A DNA stretch of 64,000 nt from Mycobacteroides franklinii (GTDB lineage Bacteria; Actinomycetota; Actinomycetes; Mycobacteriales; Mycobacteriaceae), in NCBI RefSeq assembly GCF_002013895.1, contig NZ_MAFQ01000015.1:1-64000 (forward strand). The letters are read 5' to 3'. How positions within the stretch are numbered: the stretch's first letter is position 1; each line of letters begins with the position of its first letter. Below the pieces are notes generated by a model, which worked only from the letters and a program-made list of their open reading frames with translations, had not been told where the DNA came from and ran no database searches. Made by a program: the position numbers and the translations under genes. Below are positions 26,133-33,689 of the stretch, piece by piece.

Positions 26133-26558
26133 GTGAGCAGGAGCGAAACCGTGCCGACTATACGGGTCAGTGTCGTCATATTGCGCGACGATCGAGGAGC
26201 GGTCCTGACCGTTCGTAAACGCGGGAGTAGCCGGTTCATGTTGCCGGGCGGGAAGCCCGACCCGGGCGAAAGCGCCGCGGAAACCGCCGTGCGCGAGGTT
26301 CGCGAAGAACTCTCGATAGATCTGGAACCCACCGCACTGCAACCGATCGGAGTGTTTCGAGCCGCAGCCGCGAACGAACCCGGATTCGATGTTGAGTCAA
26401 CGGTGTTCGCGCATCCGCCGCTACCGGTCAGTCAGCCCGCCGCCGAAATCGAAGAACTGCGCTGGCAGCTACTCGACGAGCCGTACCCCACAGATCTGGC
26501 GCCGCTGCTCACAGAACACGTGCTTCCCATCCTGTCCGGGAAGCGGCCAAGACCGTAG
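26133..26558 (+). CDS. Nudix hydrolase
   Basis: 141 aa. The Nudix box GGKPDPGESAAETAVREVRE followed by ELS is complete, including the metal-binding REVREE. It hydrolyses a nucleoside diphosphate linked to another moiety; substrate cannot be told from sequence. The GTG at 26133 begins the domain properly. It is convergent with the acetolactate synthase-like gene. Confidence 0.93.
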   Translation: MSRSETVPTIRVSVVILRDDRGAVLTVRKRGSSRFMLPGGKPDPGESAAETAVREVREELSIDLEPTALQPIGVFRAAAANEPGFDVESTVFAHPPLPVSQPAAEIEELRWQLLDEPYPTDLAPLLTEHVLPILSGKRPRP

Positions 26559-26572
26559 CGGCCCCACAGTCA

Positions 26573-28216
26573 CTACAGAGTTGCGTCCAGTTGCCCTAGC
26601 CGGTCGGTAAGTCGCAGATTCTCTGAGTAGTCAACCGGGCAGGCGATCAGTGAAACGCCGTCATCGTCAAGAGCGGCTTGCAACGTCGGCTGTAATTGGT
26701 CGGCGGCGGTGATGCGGTAGCCCTTGGCTCCGAAGCTCTCCGCGTAGGAAACGATGTCGGGGTTGGTGAACGAGACATGATGGTGTTCGCCAAGTTCGAG
26801 GTCCATCTTCCATTCGATGAGCCCGTAGCCCCCGTCCTCCCAGATCAGCACCACCAGCGGAATCCGCTCGCGTACGGCAGTCTCGATTTCCTGCGAGTTC
26901 ATCAGGAATGCCCCGTCACCCGCGACGGCGAGCACCTTCGCGTCGGGACGGGCCAGCTTGACACCGAGTGCTCCGGGCAACGCGAAACCCATGGTGGACA
27001 AGCCATTGGACACAAGACAGGTGTTGGGCTCGTAGGTCGGGTAAAGACGCGCCATCCACATCTTGGTAGCGCCGGTATCGACAAGCACGATGTCGCTACG
27101 GCCCAGGGTGGCCCGGATATCGGCCACGATCCGCTGTGGCGCCATGGGAAATCGTGAATCCTGCTGTCCCCGAGCGAATTCCTCGACCAGCAGGGCGGAT
27201 CCGGGAGCGGACTTGCAGTCGAACCGATGTCCGGCCAGGTCATCGGTGAGCGCGTTGACCGACGCGCTGATATCGCCGATGATTCCCACCGACACCGAGT
27301 AGTGTGCATCGACTTCGGCCGGGAACCTATGGATGTGGATGATCTCCTTGTCACCGAGCGGGTTGATCCGGACGGGGTCGAACTCTTGCAGCTCATACCC
27401 CACCGCGACAATCACATCGGCGTGCTCAAAGCCGAAATTGGCGTAGTCGCGGCGCATGAAACCAACTGTCCCCATGCTATTGGGGTGATCATCGGGCATC
27501 GCGCCCTTACCGTGGAAGGTGTTGGCCACCGGCACGCCGAGCTCCTCGGAGAACCGGATGAGTGCTGCGGTCGCATTGCCGCGGGCGGCGCCGTGACCGG
27601 CCAGCACCACCGGCCGATGCGCTCGCCGCAGGATATCGACCGCCCGTTGCACCTGGCCGGCCATCGGCGCCTCGGCGTGTACCACATTGCGCGGCAGCGG
27701 ATTCAGTTCATAATCGGCGCCATCAGCGTCGATATTTTCCGGCACCGCCAGAAAGACGGCCGCCGGCCGTTCGGTCTCCGCGAGTTTGAAGGCCTTGCGG
27801 AACATTTCCGGAATCGCGCGGGCGGTGGGAACACCGTCCGCCCAGCGGGTAATCGGGCGGAACATCGCCACCAGGTCCACATACTGATGAGATTCCTTGT
27901 AAGCCCGGTCCTGCCCCACCTGGGCTGAGATCGCGACTAGGGGCGTGCTGTTTGTCGATGCGTCGGCGACTCCGAGCTGCAGGTTGATTGCCCCGGGACC
28001 CAACGTGGCGGATACCACCCCAGCACGCCCAGTGACCCTGCCATACATTTCCGCCATGAATGCCGCGCCCTGCTCATGACGGGTAAGGATGTAGCGGATG
28101 TCCGATGCCGCGAGTGCCTGGATAAACCGGATGTTCTCCTCCCCCGGTATCCCGAAGACCACGGAGACACCCTCGTTTTCCAAACACTTCACCATTAATT
28201 GGGCAGCTGTGCTCAT
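26573..28216 (-). CDS. acetolactate synthase-like ThDP enzyme
   Basis: 547 aa, complete three-domain thiamine-diphosphate enzyme. The activating Glu is in LTRHEQGAAFMAEMYG, and the ThDP/Mg motif starts at GDGAFLMNSQEIETAV. The usual Asn of that motif is replaced (WEDGGYGLIEW), as in catabolic AlsS-type enzymes. It probably joins two pyruvates to acetolactate independently of IlvB, but other 2-keto acid chemistry is possible. It is divergent from the aldehyde dehydrogenase across 29 bp. Confidence 0.88.
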   Translation of the reverse strand: MSTAAQLMVKCLENEGVSVVFGIPGEENIRFIQALAASDIRYILTRHEQGAAFMAEMYGRVTGRAGVVSATLGPGAINLQLGVADASTNSTPLVAISAQVGQDRAYKESHQYVDLVAMFRPITRWADGVPTARAIPEMFRKAFKLAETERPAAVFLAVPENIDADGADYELNPLPRNVVHAEAPMAGQVQRAVDILRRAHRPVVLAGHGAARGNATAALIRFSEELGVPVANTFHGKGAMPDDHPNSMGTVGFMRRDYANFGFEHADVIVAVGYELQEFDPVRINPLGDKEIIHIHRFPAEVDAHYSVSVGIIGDISASVNALTDDLAGHRFDCKSAPGSALLVEEFARGQQDSRFPMAPQRIVADIRATLGRSDIVLVDTGATKMWMARLYPTYEPNTCLVSNGLSTMGFALPGALGVKLARPDAKVLAVAGDGAFLMNSQEIETAVRERIPLVVLIWEDGGYGLIEWKMDLELGEHHHVSFTNPDIVSYAESFGAKGYRITAADQLQPTLQAALDDDGVSLIACPVDYSENLRLTDRLGQLDATL

Positions 28217-28245
28217 CTTTCCTACGGTAGTGGCACGCTAGAGAC

Positions 28246-29619
28246 ATGCCTATCGCAACGATCAACCCCGCCACCGGAGAGACGATCAAAACCTTCGTAC
28301 CAGCGTCCGATGTGGAAATCGACGCTGCCATCGGACGCGCACACGAGCGGTTCAGGCAGTACCGCACAACAAGTTTCGCCGAACGCACGGCCTGGGCGGT
28401 AGCCACCGCCGATCTACTGGAGGCGGAGGCCGATGATGTTGCCGCCCTGATGACGCTGGAAATGGGCAAGACTTTGGCCTCGGCTAAGGCCGAGGTACTC
28501 AAGTGCGCCAAGGGATTCCGGTTCTACGCGCAGCACGCGCAATCCATGCTCGCTCCGGAATCGGCAGACGCGTTTGCCGTCAAAGCATCACAAGCCTACG
28601 CCCAGTACCAACCCCTTGGGGTGGTACTAGCGGTGATGCCGTGGAACTTCCCCCTCTGGCAGGCGGTGCGGTTCGCGGCTCCGGCACTCATGGCGGGCAA
28701 TGTGGGCCTGCTCAAACATGCATCGAATGTGCCGCAGTCGGCGCTGTACCTCGCCGATGTGATCGCTCGCGGCGGATTTCCCGACGGCTGCTTCCAGACG
28801 CTTCTGGTGCCCGCCGGTGCGGTTGAACGGATTCTGCGTGATCCGCGCGTGGCGGCCGCCACGCTCACCGGAAGCGAACCAGCGGGGCGTTCAGTGGCCG
28901 CGATTGCCGGCGATGAAGTGAAACCCACCGTGCTGGAACTGGGCGGCAGCGACCCGTTCATCGTGATGCCGTCGGCGGACCTTGAGCAGGCCGTCTCAAC
29001 CGCGGTCACGGCCAGAGTCCAAAACAACGGCCAATCTTGTATCGCCGCGAAGAGATTCATCGTCCATCGCGATATCTACGATGACTTCCTGTCGCGCTTT
29101 GTCGAGAAGATGGCTGCCTTACGCGTCGGCGACCCCACGGACCCGGCCACCGACGTCGGGCCTCTGGCCACCGAGCAGGGACGCGACGAGGTCGACAAGC
29201 AGGTCCAGCAGGCCGTCGCGGCCGGCGCCACCGTCCGCTGCGGCGGCGTACGCCCGGATGGCCCAGGGTGGTACTACCCGCCGACCGTCATCACCGATAT
29301 CACCCAGGACATGCCAATATTCGGCGAAGAGGTGTTCGGTCCGGTCGCCTCGGTCTACCGCGCAACCGACATCGACGAAGCGATCGAGATCGCCAACGCC
29401 ACGTCTTTCGGCCTGGGCTCCAACGCCTGGACACGCGAAGAAGCCGAGCAACAACGCTTCATCAACGAGCTCGACGCCGGACAGGTCTTCATCAACGGTA
29501 TGACGGTGTCCTACCCGGAGGTCCCCTTCGGCGGCATCAAACGCTCGGGGTACGGCCGCGAACTCTCGGCCCATGGCATCCGCGAGTTCTGCAATATCAA
29601 GACGGTCTGGATCGCCTGA
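28246..29619 (+). CDS. gabD1: succinate-semialdehyde dehydrogenase
   Basis: 457 aa, NAD(P)-dependent aldehyde dehydrogenase. Cofactor region VMPWNFPLWQ, general base Glu in LELGGSDPF and catalytic Cys in NNGQSCIAAKR are present. Length and motifs fit the short mycobacterial GabD1 type, which oxidises succinic semialdehyde from the alpha-ketoglutarate decarboxylase/GABA route to succinate. Its 3' end is the last chromosomal gene before the prophage boundary. The symbol is by resemblance. Confidence 0.85.
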   Translation: MPIATINPATGETIKTFVPASDVEIDAAIGRAHERFRQYRTTSFAERTAWAVATADLLEAEADDVAALMTLEMGKTLASAKAEVLKCAKGFRFYAQHAQSMLAPESADAFAVKASQAYAQYQPLGVVLAVMPWNFPLWQAVRFAAPALMAGNVGLLKHASNVPQSALYLADVIARGGFPDGCFQTLLVPAGAVERILRDPRVAAATLTGSEPAGRSVAAIAGDEVKPTVLELGGSDPFIVMPSADLEQAVSTAVTARVQNNGQSCIAAKRFIVHRDIYDDFLSRFVEKMAALRVGDPTDPATDVGPLATEQGRDEVDKQVQQAVAAGATVRCGGVRPDGPGWYYPPTVITDITQDMPIFGEEVFGPVASVYRATDIDEAIEIANATSFGLGSNAWTREEAEQQRFINELDAGQVFINGMTVSYPEVPFGGIKRSGYGRELSAHGIREFCNIKTVWIA

Positions 29620-29638
29620 ATCTGCCCGACGCTAAACA

Positions 29639-29667
29639 GAAGACCCCCCGAATATCGGGGGGTCTTC
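29639..29667. terminator. strong hairpin terminator at the prophage boundary
   Basis: Perfect 13-bp stem (GAAGACCCCCCGA with TCGGGGGGTCTTC) and a 3-nt loop. It can end the plus-strand dehydrogenase transcript and is also placed as the native terminator of the minus-strand tmRNA/tRNA gene whose 3' end follows at 29673. Confidence 0.85.
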
Positions 29668-29672
29668 TCTTG

Positions 29673-29697
29673 TGGAGCTGCCGGGAATTGAACCCGC
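29673..29697 (-). other. ssrA: ssrA (tmRNA)-like 3' end fragment; prophage attachment site
   Basis: On the minus strand it reads as a T-arm (loop TTCAATT) plus acceptor strand CAGCTCC and discriminator A, with no matching 5' half upstream. The CAGCTCC acceptor is typical of tmRNA, though a tRNA cannot be excluded. A terminator follows directly. This is what remains at the left junction when a phage integrates into a 3' end; the full gene should be restored past the right edge of the window. It marks the host-prophage boundary. Confidence 0.65.
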
Positions 29698-29773
29698 TGA
29701 TTAGAGCCTATCGACGCAGGTCAGAATAGATTTCCGGCCAGTGGACAAACGTGATCTAACGCGATCTGACGTG

Positions 29774-29818
29774 GGAAAACGCGGCGGCATGTTGCATGAT
29801 GCAACAGCGACGTTTTCC
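29774..29818. repeat. nested palindromes near the attachment site
   Basis: An inner perfect palindrome (29790-29806, TGTTGCAT-G-ATGCAACA) sits inside an outer inverted repeat (GGAAAACG at 29774 and CGTTTTCC at 29811). Just left, GATCTAACG and GATCTGACG repeat directly at 29753-29770. They lie between the attachment core and the toxin operon and could be integrase arm sites or an operator for the toxin genes. Confidence 0.5.
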
Positions 29819-29884
29819 TATGCCTTCTCGCCAGTTCATTTGACGGGTTATGGTCACACCCAAGACCACTTCGGGGAGGTTGCC

Positions 29885-30187
29885 ATGACGGGGGCATTCA
29901 GCGCCCAGACCAGCGAGATGCTGAGCGCATCGGACCTTGCCGCGGACGCGTCCACTGATCTGAAAAATGAGCTCGAGCGAATCACGCACGCCTGGGAAGA
30001 CCTCTCCAGCACGTGGGAGGGCCGAGCGGCCAGCGCCTACCGTCCCGAGTGGGACACCTGGACCGAGGGCGCCACCAAGGTCATCGAGGCGTTGAATGGC
30101 GTTGCAAAGCTCTTGGCGCAGCACGCTTATCAATTCACCGACGTCGATACCGGCAGCAGCAGCAACATCTCTTCGGTGGGTCCGTAA
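29885..30187 (+). CDS. WXG100 (ESAT-6-like) protein 1
   Basis: 100 aa, two helices around a W-E-G turn (SSTWEGRAAS), the WXG100 fold used as partner or adaptor for type VII (ESX) secretion. The ATG at 29885 follows GGGAGG. It ends one base before the next WXG100 gene. Known M. abscessus prophages carry such pairs beside polymorphic toxins, so it probably helps export the toxin encoded two genes later. Confidence 0.9.
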   Translation: MTGAFSAQTSEMLSASDLAADASTDLKNELERITHAWEDLSSTWEGRAASAYRPEWDTWTEGATKVIEALNGVAKLLAQHAYQFTDVDTGSSSNISSVGP

Positions 30188-30490
30188 ATGGCCGATGATC
30201 ATCGATACCGGGTCGACCTCGAGGCCCTAGAGCACTTCGCGGACCAGCTCGCAGCGTTCGACCGCGCAGCCGAGAAGCGCGCCAATGATGTAGATCGCCG
30301 GATCCGGGACCTGCACACCACCTGGACTGGCGCCGACGCGGAGGCGCAGAAGAAGTACCACCAGGAATGGCTGGAGGGCATCGCGCAGATGCGCAAAGCG
30401 GAGGAGGAACTCGAAGAGGCCGCCCGAAAGTCGCACTTCCAGTACACCCAGGCGATTGCCCACAACCGGAAGATGTGGCCGCCGGCGTGA
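30188..30490 (+). CDS. WXG100 (ESAT-6-like) protein 2
   Basis: 100 aa, helical hairpin with W-T-G turn (TTWTGADAEAQ) and charged second helix. It likely forms a heterodimer with the first WXG100 protein and targets the toxin to an ESX secretion machine of the host. Its stop overlaps the toxin GTG start (GTGA at 30487), so toxin and partner are made together. Confidence 0.9.
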   Translation: MADDHRYRVDLEALEHFADQLAAFDRAAEKRANDVDRRIRDLHTTWTGADAEAQKKYHQEWLEGIAQMRKAEEELEEAARKSHFQYTQAIAHNRKMWPPA

Positions 30491-31935
30491 TCATCTTCGA
30501 TATCGGGGTCGTGCAGGACGCTGCCTGGAAGTTCGGGAACATGGGCGGCCTGTTCAAGGGGAAAGTCACCGCGGCTGGCGAGAGGCTGGCCGACTCGGCG
30601 GGTATGGCTGGCACCGACTCCGCGGGGCAGAAATTCGCCAAGGAGTACGACGCCTTGGCCAAAGAAGCGTTGACGCTCGGAGCCACCTCGGTCAACGCGG
30701 TACTGAAGGCTGCTGACCTGCTGGATGCGACGGCGCATAACCATGGCGCCGCGGATTCACCAACTGTGGTGCCCGAGAAGTACAAGCACCTGTTTCCGCC
30801 CGGGTGGACACCACCGCCGCAGAACAGGTCCGCAATGCAGGCGCCGACGGCTCCGGGCTCACTGGGCGCGAAGGCTGCGCCGGGCTGGTGGGAGAGCATC
30901 AAGGATCACGTTGAAGGCGCCGTATGGCCCAACGGTGATCCGGAGAAGCTACGGAACGCCGCCAACACGTGGAACACGCTGGCCAACGAAATCAGCGACC
31001 TAGCGTTTCAGGTCGATGCCCCCGGCTACGGTCAATCAGCTTCCGGCGATGGGCCTATGGGGCAGGTTGATTCTCAGGTCTCCCCCGAAATCCCCGATGT
31101 GATGGCCAACCTGCAGAAGGCCCGCGACGGCTTGGACGATACCGCCACCGCGTTCCACGCAGCGGGCATGGCGTGCTTTCACTACGCGCAGAACATCGAC
31201 GATGTCCACGACAAGATCTCCAATGAAATCATCATGCTCGCGGCCACCGTGGGGATTGTGGAGGTGGCGGCTGCCATCCTGGTTCCGATAACCGCCGGCG
31301 CCAGTGAGGCAGCATCCAAGATTGTTGACGTGGCCCGGCTGGAGGAAGCTGGACGCAAAATCGCCGTGATGATTCGCGAGTTCATCGCCCTGGCCGAAAC
31401 GTCTACTTTTCCTACTGTGGCTGCGGCAGCGCAAGCGGTAAGCGCTGCCGGCCGAGTGGAATCGCTTGCCGGCGCCAATGTTTCATTGCTAGCCGCCGAA
31501 GAAGCGGGGCTACTTAGCGGCGAAGTCGCCGGCAGTCTGGACTGGCTGTATCCGCGCCCCTACTTGAGAGTGGGAACCAAGCGCGCTATCGAAGATGCGA
31601 CGATGAAAACCGACGGCGGGAAGTACTATGTCGTCAACTCGGACAAGTCGGTTCGGGTCTTGGTGGACCGCAATGCCAGCTACGGTCCAGATGTTCTAGG
31701 GCTTCCGAAAACCGCCGATGGTAAGTACTTCATCGATTCCAACGGGATCAAGTATCCAGTCGACTCAAAGTGGGACTTCGGGCACAAGTTCGGTGATGAG
31801 TTCAAGACGCTGCAGCGGCAAGCTGCCGATGAGCACTGGTCACGGCAGCGGTGGAATGATGCAATGAACAACCCCGATCTCTACGAGATCCAGGACATCC
31901 CTGGGAACCGCAGTCACCGATACGAGAAGCCGTAA
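30487..31935 (+). CDS. polymorphic toxin with C-terminal GH-E-like nuclease domain
   Basis: 482 aa. The N-terminal 300 residues are helical with WXG-like segments (WNTLANEISDLAFQ, AFHAAGMACFHYAQ) and a hydrophobic stretch around 255-275, fitting an ESX-exported toxin body. The last 60 residues hold WDFGHKFGDEF (G432, H433, E438) and NRSHRYEKP, which match the GH-E group of HNH/Endo VII nucleases. It should cut nucleic acid in a rival cell. The GTG at 30487 is coupled to the WXG100 gene; the ATG at 30541 is the next option. The immunity gene follows at once. Confidence 0.85.
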   Translation: MIIFDIGVVQDAAWKFGNMGGLFKGKVTAAGERLADSAGMAGTDSAGQKFAKEYDALAKEALTLGATSVNAVLKAADLLDATAHNHGAADSPTVVPEKYKHLFPPGWTPPPQNRSAMQAPTAPGSLGAKAAPGWWESIKDHVEGAVWPNGDPEKLRNAANTWNTLANEISDLAFQVDAPGYGQSASGDGPMGQVDSQVSPEIPDVMANLQKARDGLDDTATAFHAAGMACFHYAQNIDDVHDKISNEIIMLAATVGIVEVAAAILVPITAGASEAASKIVDVARLEEAGRKIAVMIREFIALAETSTFPTVAAAAQAVSAAGRVESLAGANVSLLAAEEAGLLSGEVAGSLDWLYPRPYLRVGTKRAIEDATMKTDGGKYYVVNSDKSVRVLVDRNASYGPDVLGLPKTADGKYFIDSNGIKYPVDSKWDFGHKFGDEFKTLQRQAADEHWSRQRWNDAMNNPDLYEIQDIPGNRSHRYEKP

Positions 31936-32447
31936 TGAACGGAGCAACGATGCCGAGGATGGGGCGAGCAGGCGTCCATGACCGTGACGAATACGGACGT
32001 ACGCCATTGCATTACGCAGTACTAGACGGGCCCGAAGGGTCCGAGAACGACTGGAAACTGACCGACCCGGCCGAGCGTGAAGAAGCCCGCAAACGCACAA
32101 CCGACTACCGACTGGCCAATTGCGAACGTCTCATCGCCAGTGGTGCCGATGTCAACGCGAGAGAAGGCGAGAACTGGACCCCGTTGCATTTCGCCGCGCG
32201 CACGAACAGTCCGGAAGTGGTCAAGCTGCTCTTGGATTCTGGAGCCGATATCGACGCGATCAATGGACGGGGCGAGACGCCGATAACGATCGCACTCGGT
32301 AGCACGAAGGCATCGGGAACCGCGGTCCTGGAACTGCTGCGGGAACGGGGAGCCAACCTATCGCTGAAGGGCGACAACGGGGTGAGTGCTATCCAGTTCG
32401 CCAAGATGGTGGAAGACCCCACGGTAAACCACATTCTCGGCCTCTAA
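31935..32447 (+). CDS. ankyrin-repeat immunity protein
   Basis: 170 aa with at least three ankyrin repeats (DEYGRTPLHYAV, NWTPLHFAARTNSPEVVKLL, GRGETPITIALG). Its start overlaps the toxin stop (TAATG), with another ATG at 31950 preceded by GGAG. By position it should bind and block the nuclease toxin in the producing cell. Ankyrin immunity proteins are known in other polymorphic toxin systems. It is the last gene of the plus-strand unit and ends before a convergent terminator. Confidence 0.85.
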   Translation: MNGATMPRMGRAGVHDRDEYGRTPLHYAVLDGPEGSENDWKLTDPAEREEARKRTTDYRLANCERLIASGADVNAREGENWTPLHFAARTNSPEVVKLLLDSGADIDAINGRGETPITIALGSTKASGTAVLELLRERGANLSLKGDNGVSAIQFAKMVEDPTVNHILGL

Positions 32448-32479
32448 ACCTCAACCGCTCCTCCCTGAAACACGAAAAA

Positions 32480-32522
32480 GCCCCCGGCTCAACCATGCTG
32501 GGGAAGCACGGGAGCCGGGGGC
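32480..32522. terminator. convergent terminator between toxin and late operons
   Basis: 11-bp stem GCCCCCGGCTC / GAGCCGGGGGC with a 21-nt loop; on the minus strand it is followed by TTTTTC, so it ends the late operon and probably also the toxin operon. A second small hairpin (CCCGCC-TAG-GGCGGG) lies at 32530-32544. Confidence 0.75.
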
Positions 32523-32557
32523 GTCTCAACCCGCCTAGGGCGGGGTCTGTGGGGCTG

Positions 32558-32905
32558 CTATCGGTTCTGGATCCTGCGCAGTGTGATGACGAGGCGAGTC
32601 AGCGAATAGGCCAGCGCGGTATAGAGGACGGCGCGCACCTGTTCACGGCCCGGGTACGACAGGTGTGTCCATTCTGATAGCGCGATCTGCGCCAGCAGCC
32701 CTGAGAGCCACAGATACGTCCACGCGAGCACCTTTCCGACTTCCGTTGTGCGCCAATTGGACCAGCCCATGTACAGCAGCGTGAACAGGCAGGCGAGCAG
32801 CGCAGACGTGGTGATCGCGAGCGTTACTCCGTAGGGGTCGGTCAGCACCGCAGCGACGGACAGTCCAAGGATGGCGGTCGGATGCAGCCACCGGCGGATT
32901 CTCAT
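32558..32905 (-). CDS. phage membrane protein, lysis region
   Basis: 115 aa with about three hydrophobic segments (ILGLSVAAVLTD, ITTSALLACLFTLLYMG, VLAWTYLWLSGLLAQIAL) and a basic tail. Its place at the end of the lysis cassette suggests a holin-related or membrane accessory protein. Start overlaps the upstream gene stop (ATGA). Confidence 0.75.
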   Translation of the reverse strand: MRIRRWLHPTAILGLSVAAVLTDPYGVTLAITTSALLACLFTLLYMGWSNWRTTEVGKVLAWTYLWLSGLLAQIALSEWTHLSYPGREQVRAVLYTALAYSLTRLVITLRRIQNR

Positions 32906-33096
32906 GCGGTCCCATACTTTCTGCGCATCGAGCGTTCGATGGCGTCGGCGAACCCATTCGCCGCGATGAGCGCCTCAGCGCGGTCGCACAGCTCGTTCGC
33001 GCTGTCCAGTTTCCGTTGTGCATCCGCGTCGGCCTGACGGGCGGCATCGACGCCCGAGCGGTCGCCCAGCCATCGCTTGAAACGTCGGACCGTCAT
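32902..33096 (-). CDS. small basic phage protein, lysis region
   Basis: 64 aa, basic and helical, no membrane segment and no known domain. It overlaps both neighbours by ATGA, so it is translated with them. Function unknown. Confidence 0.65.
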   Translation of the reverse strand: MTVRRFKRWLGDRSGVDAARQADADAQRKLDSANELCDRAEALIAANGFADAIERSMRRKYGTA

Positions 33097-33374
33097 GTCT
33101 GCTCCCGCAGTCCCTCGATGGCATGTACTGCCAAGCGGGCCGGCGCGGCCAGCTTGTCCACGGTCTCGTCCAACTTGCCGTTCGTCTTGCGCAACCAGGC
33201 AATCTCGTCATCCCTCTGCGCGAGTTCTCGCTCATGGGTACGCCGGGGCACGAGCCGACCGGTGATCACCATCCATACCTGTTGAATGGCAATGGCCATG
33301 AACGCACCGGCGAACATGAAGTCATCGGGCGAGTTGAGCAATGGTGACATCGGCCCCAGCGATACCGAACCCAT
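33093..33374 (-). CDS. holin-like protein with one membrane helix and coiled coil
   Basis: 93 aa. One membrane segment (FMFAGAFMAIAIQQVWMVI) is followed by a charged coiled coil (ERELAQRDDEIAWLRKTNGK). This layout occurs in the second holin-like protein of mycobacteriophage lysis cassettes. It lies directly after the two-helix holin candidate. Confidence 0.7.
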   Translation of the reverse strand: MGSVSLGPMSPLLNSPDDFMFAGAFMAIAIQQVWMVITGRLVPRRTHERELAQRDDEIAWLRKTNGKLDETVDKLAAPARLAVHAIEGLREQT

Positions 33375-33587
33375 TTACTGGCCGTCGGTGGGGCCGGTGC
33401 GCCGGTCGGCGATGAGCTTGGTGGTGGATAGTCCGGCGGTGATCAGGCCGGCGCCGGTGACGATCCAAGTCAGGCCCTCGGAGCTTTGAAGCTGATCGAG
33501 CGCGACGAGCACCGCCACTGCGATGATGAAGGTGAGCAGTGCGGCGGCGTGAATCGCCAACCGCACATTGTCGTTGGGCATGGGCAT
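33375..33587 (-). CDS. holin, two membrane helices
   Basis: 70 aa, two hydrophobic helices (IHAAALLTFIIAVAVLVAL and LTWIVTGAGLITAGL) with a short polar C-terminus, typical of small class II holins that permeabilise the membrane at lysis. The ATG follows GAGGACA. Next to lysin B. Confidence 0.8.
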   Translation of the reverse strand: MPMPNDNVRLAIHAAALLTFIIAVAVLVALDQLQSSEGLTWIVTGAGLITAGLSTTKLIADRRTGPTDGQ

Positions 33588-33689
33588 GGTTGATGTCCTC
33601 TCGGGGTTGTGGATAACCGATTCGGTGAATTCGACAGTTGGGCTTACCGTGAGGGAGTTCCCTGCGCGCTCTCCTCGCGCGGGGCCGAT

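Noticed and set aside
29673..29697. complete tRNA gene at the prophage edge
   Set aside because: Only T-arm and acceptor 3' strand are present; no D-arm, anticodon arm or 5' acceptor strand can be found upstream on the minus strand.
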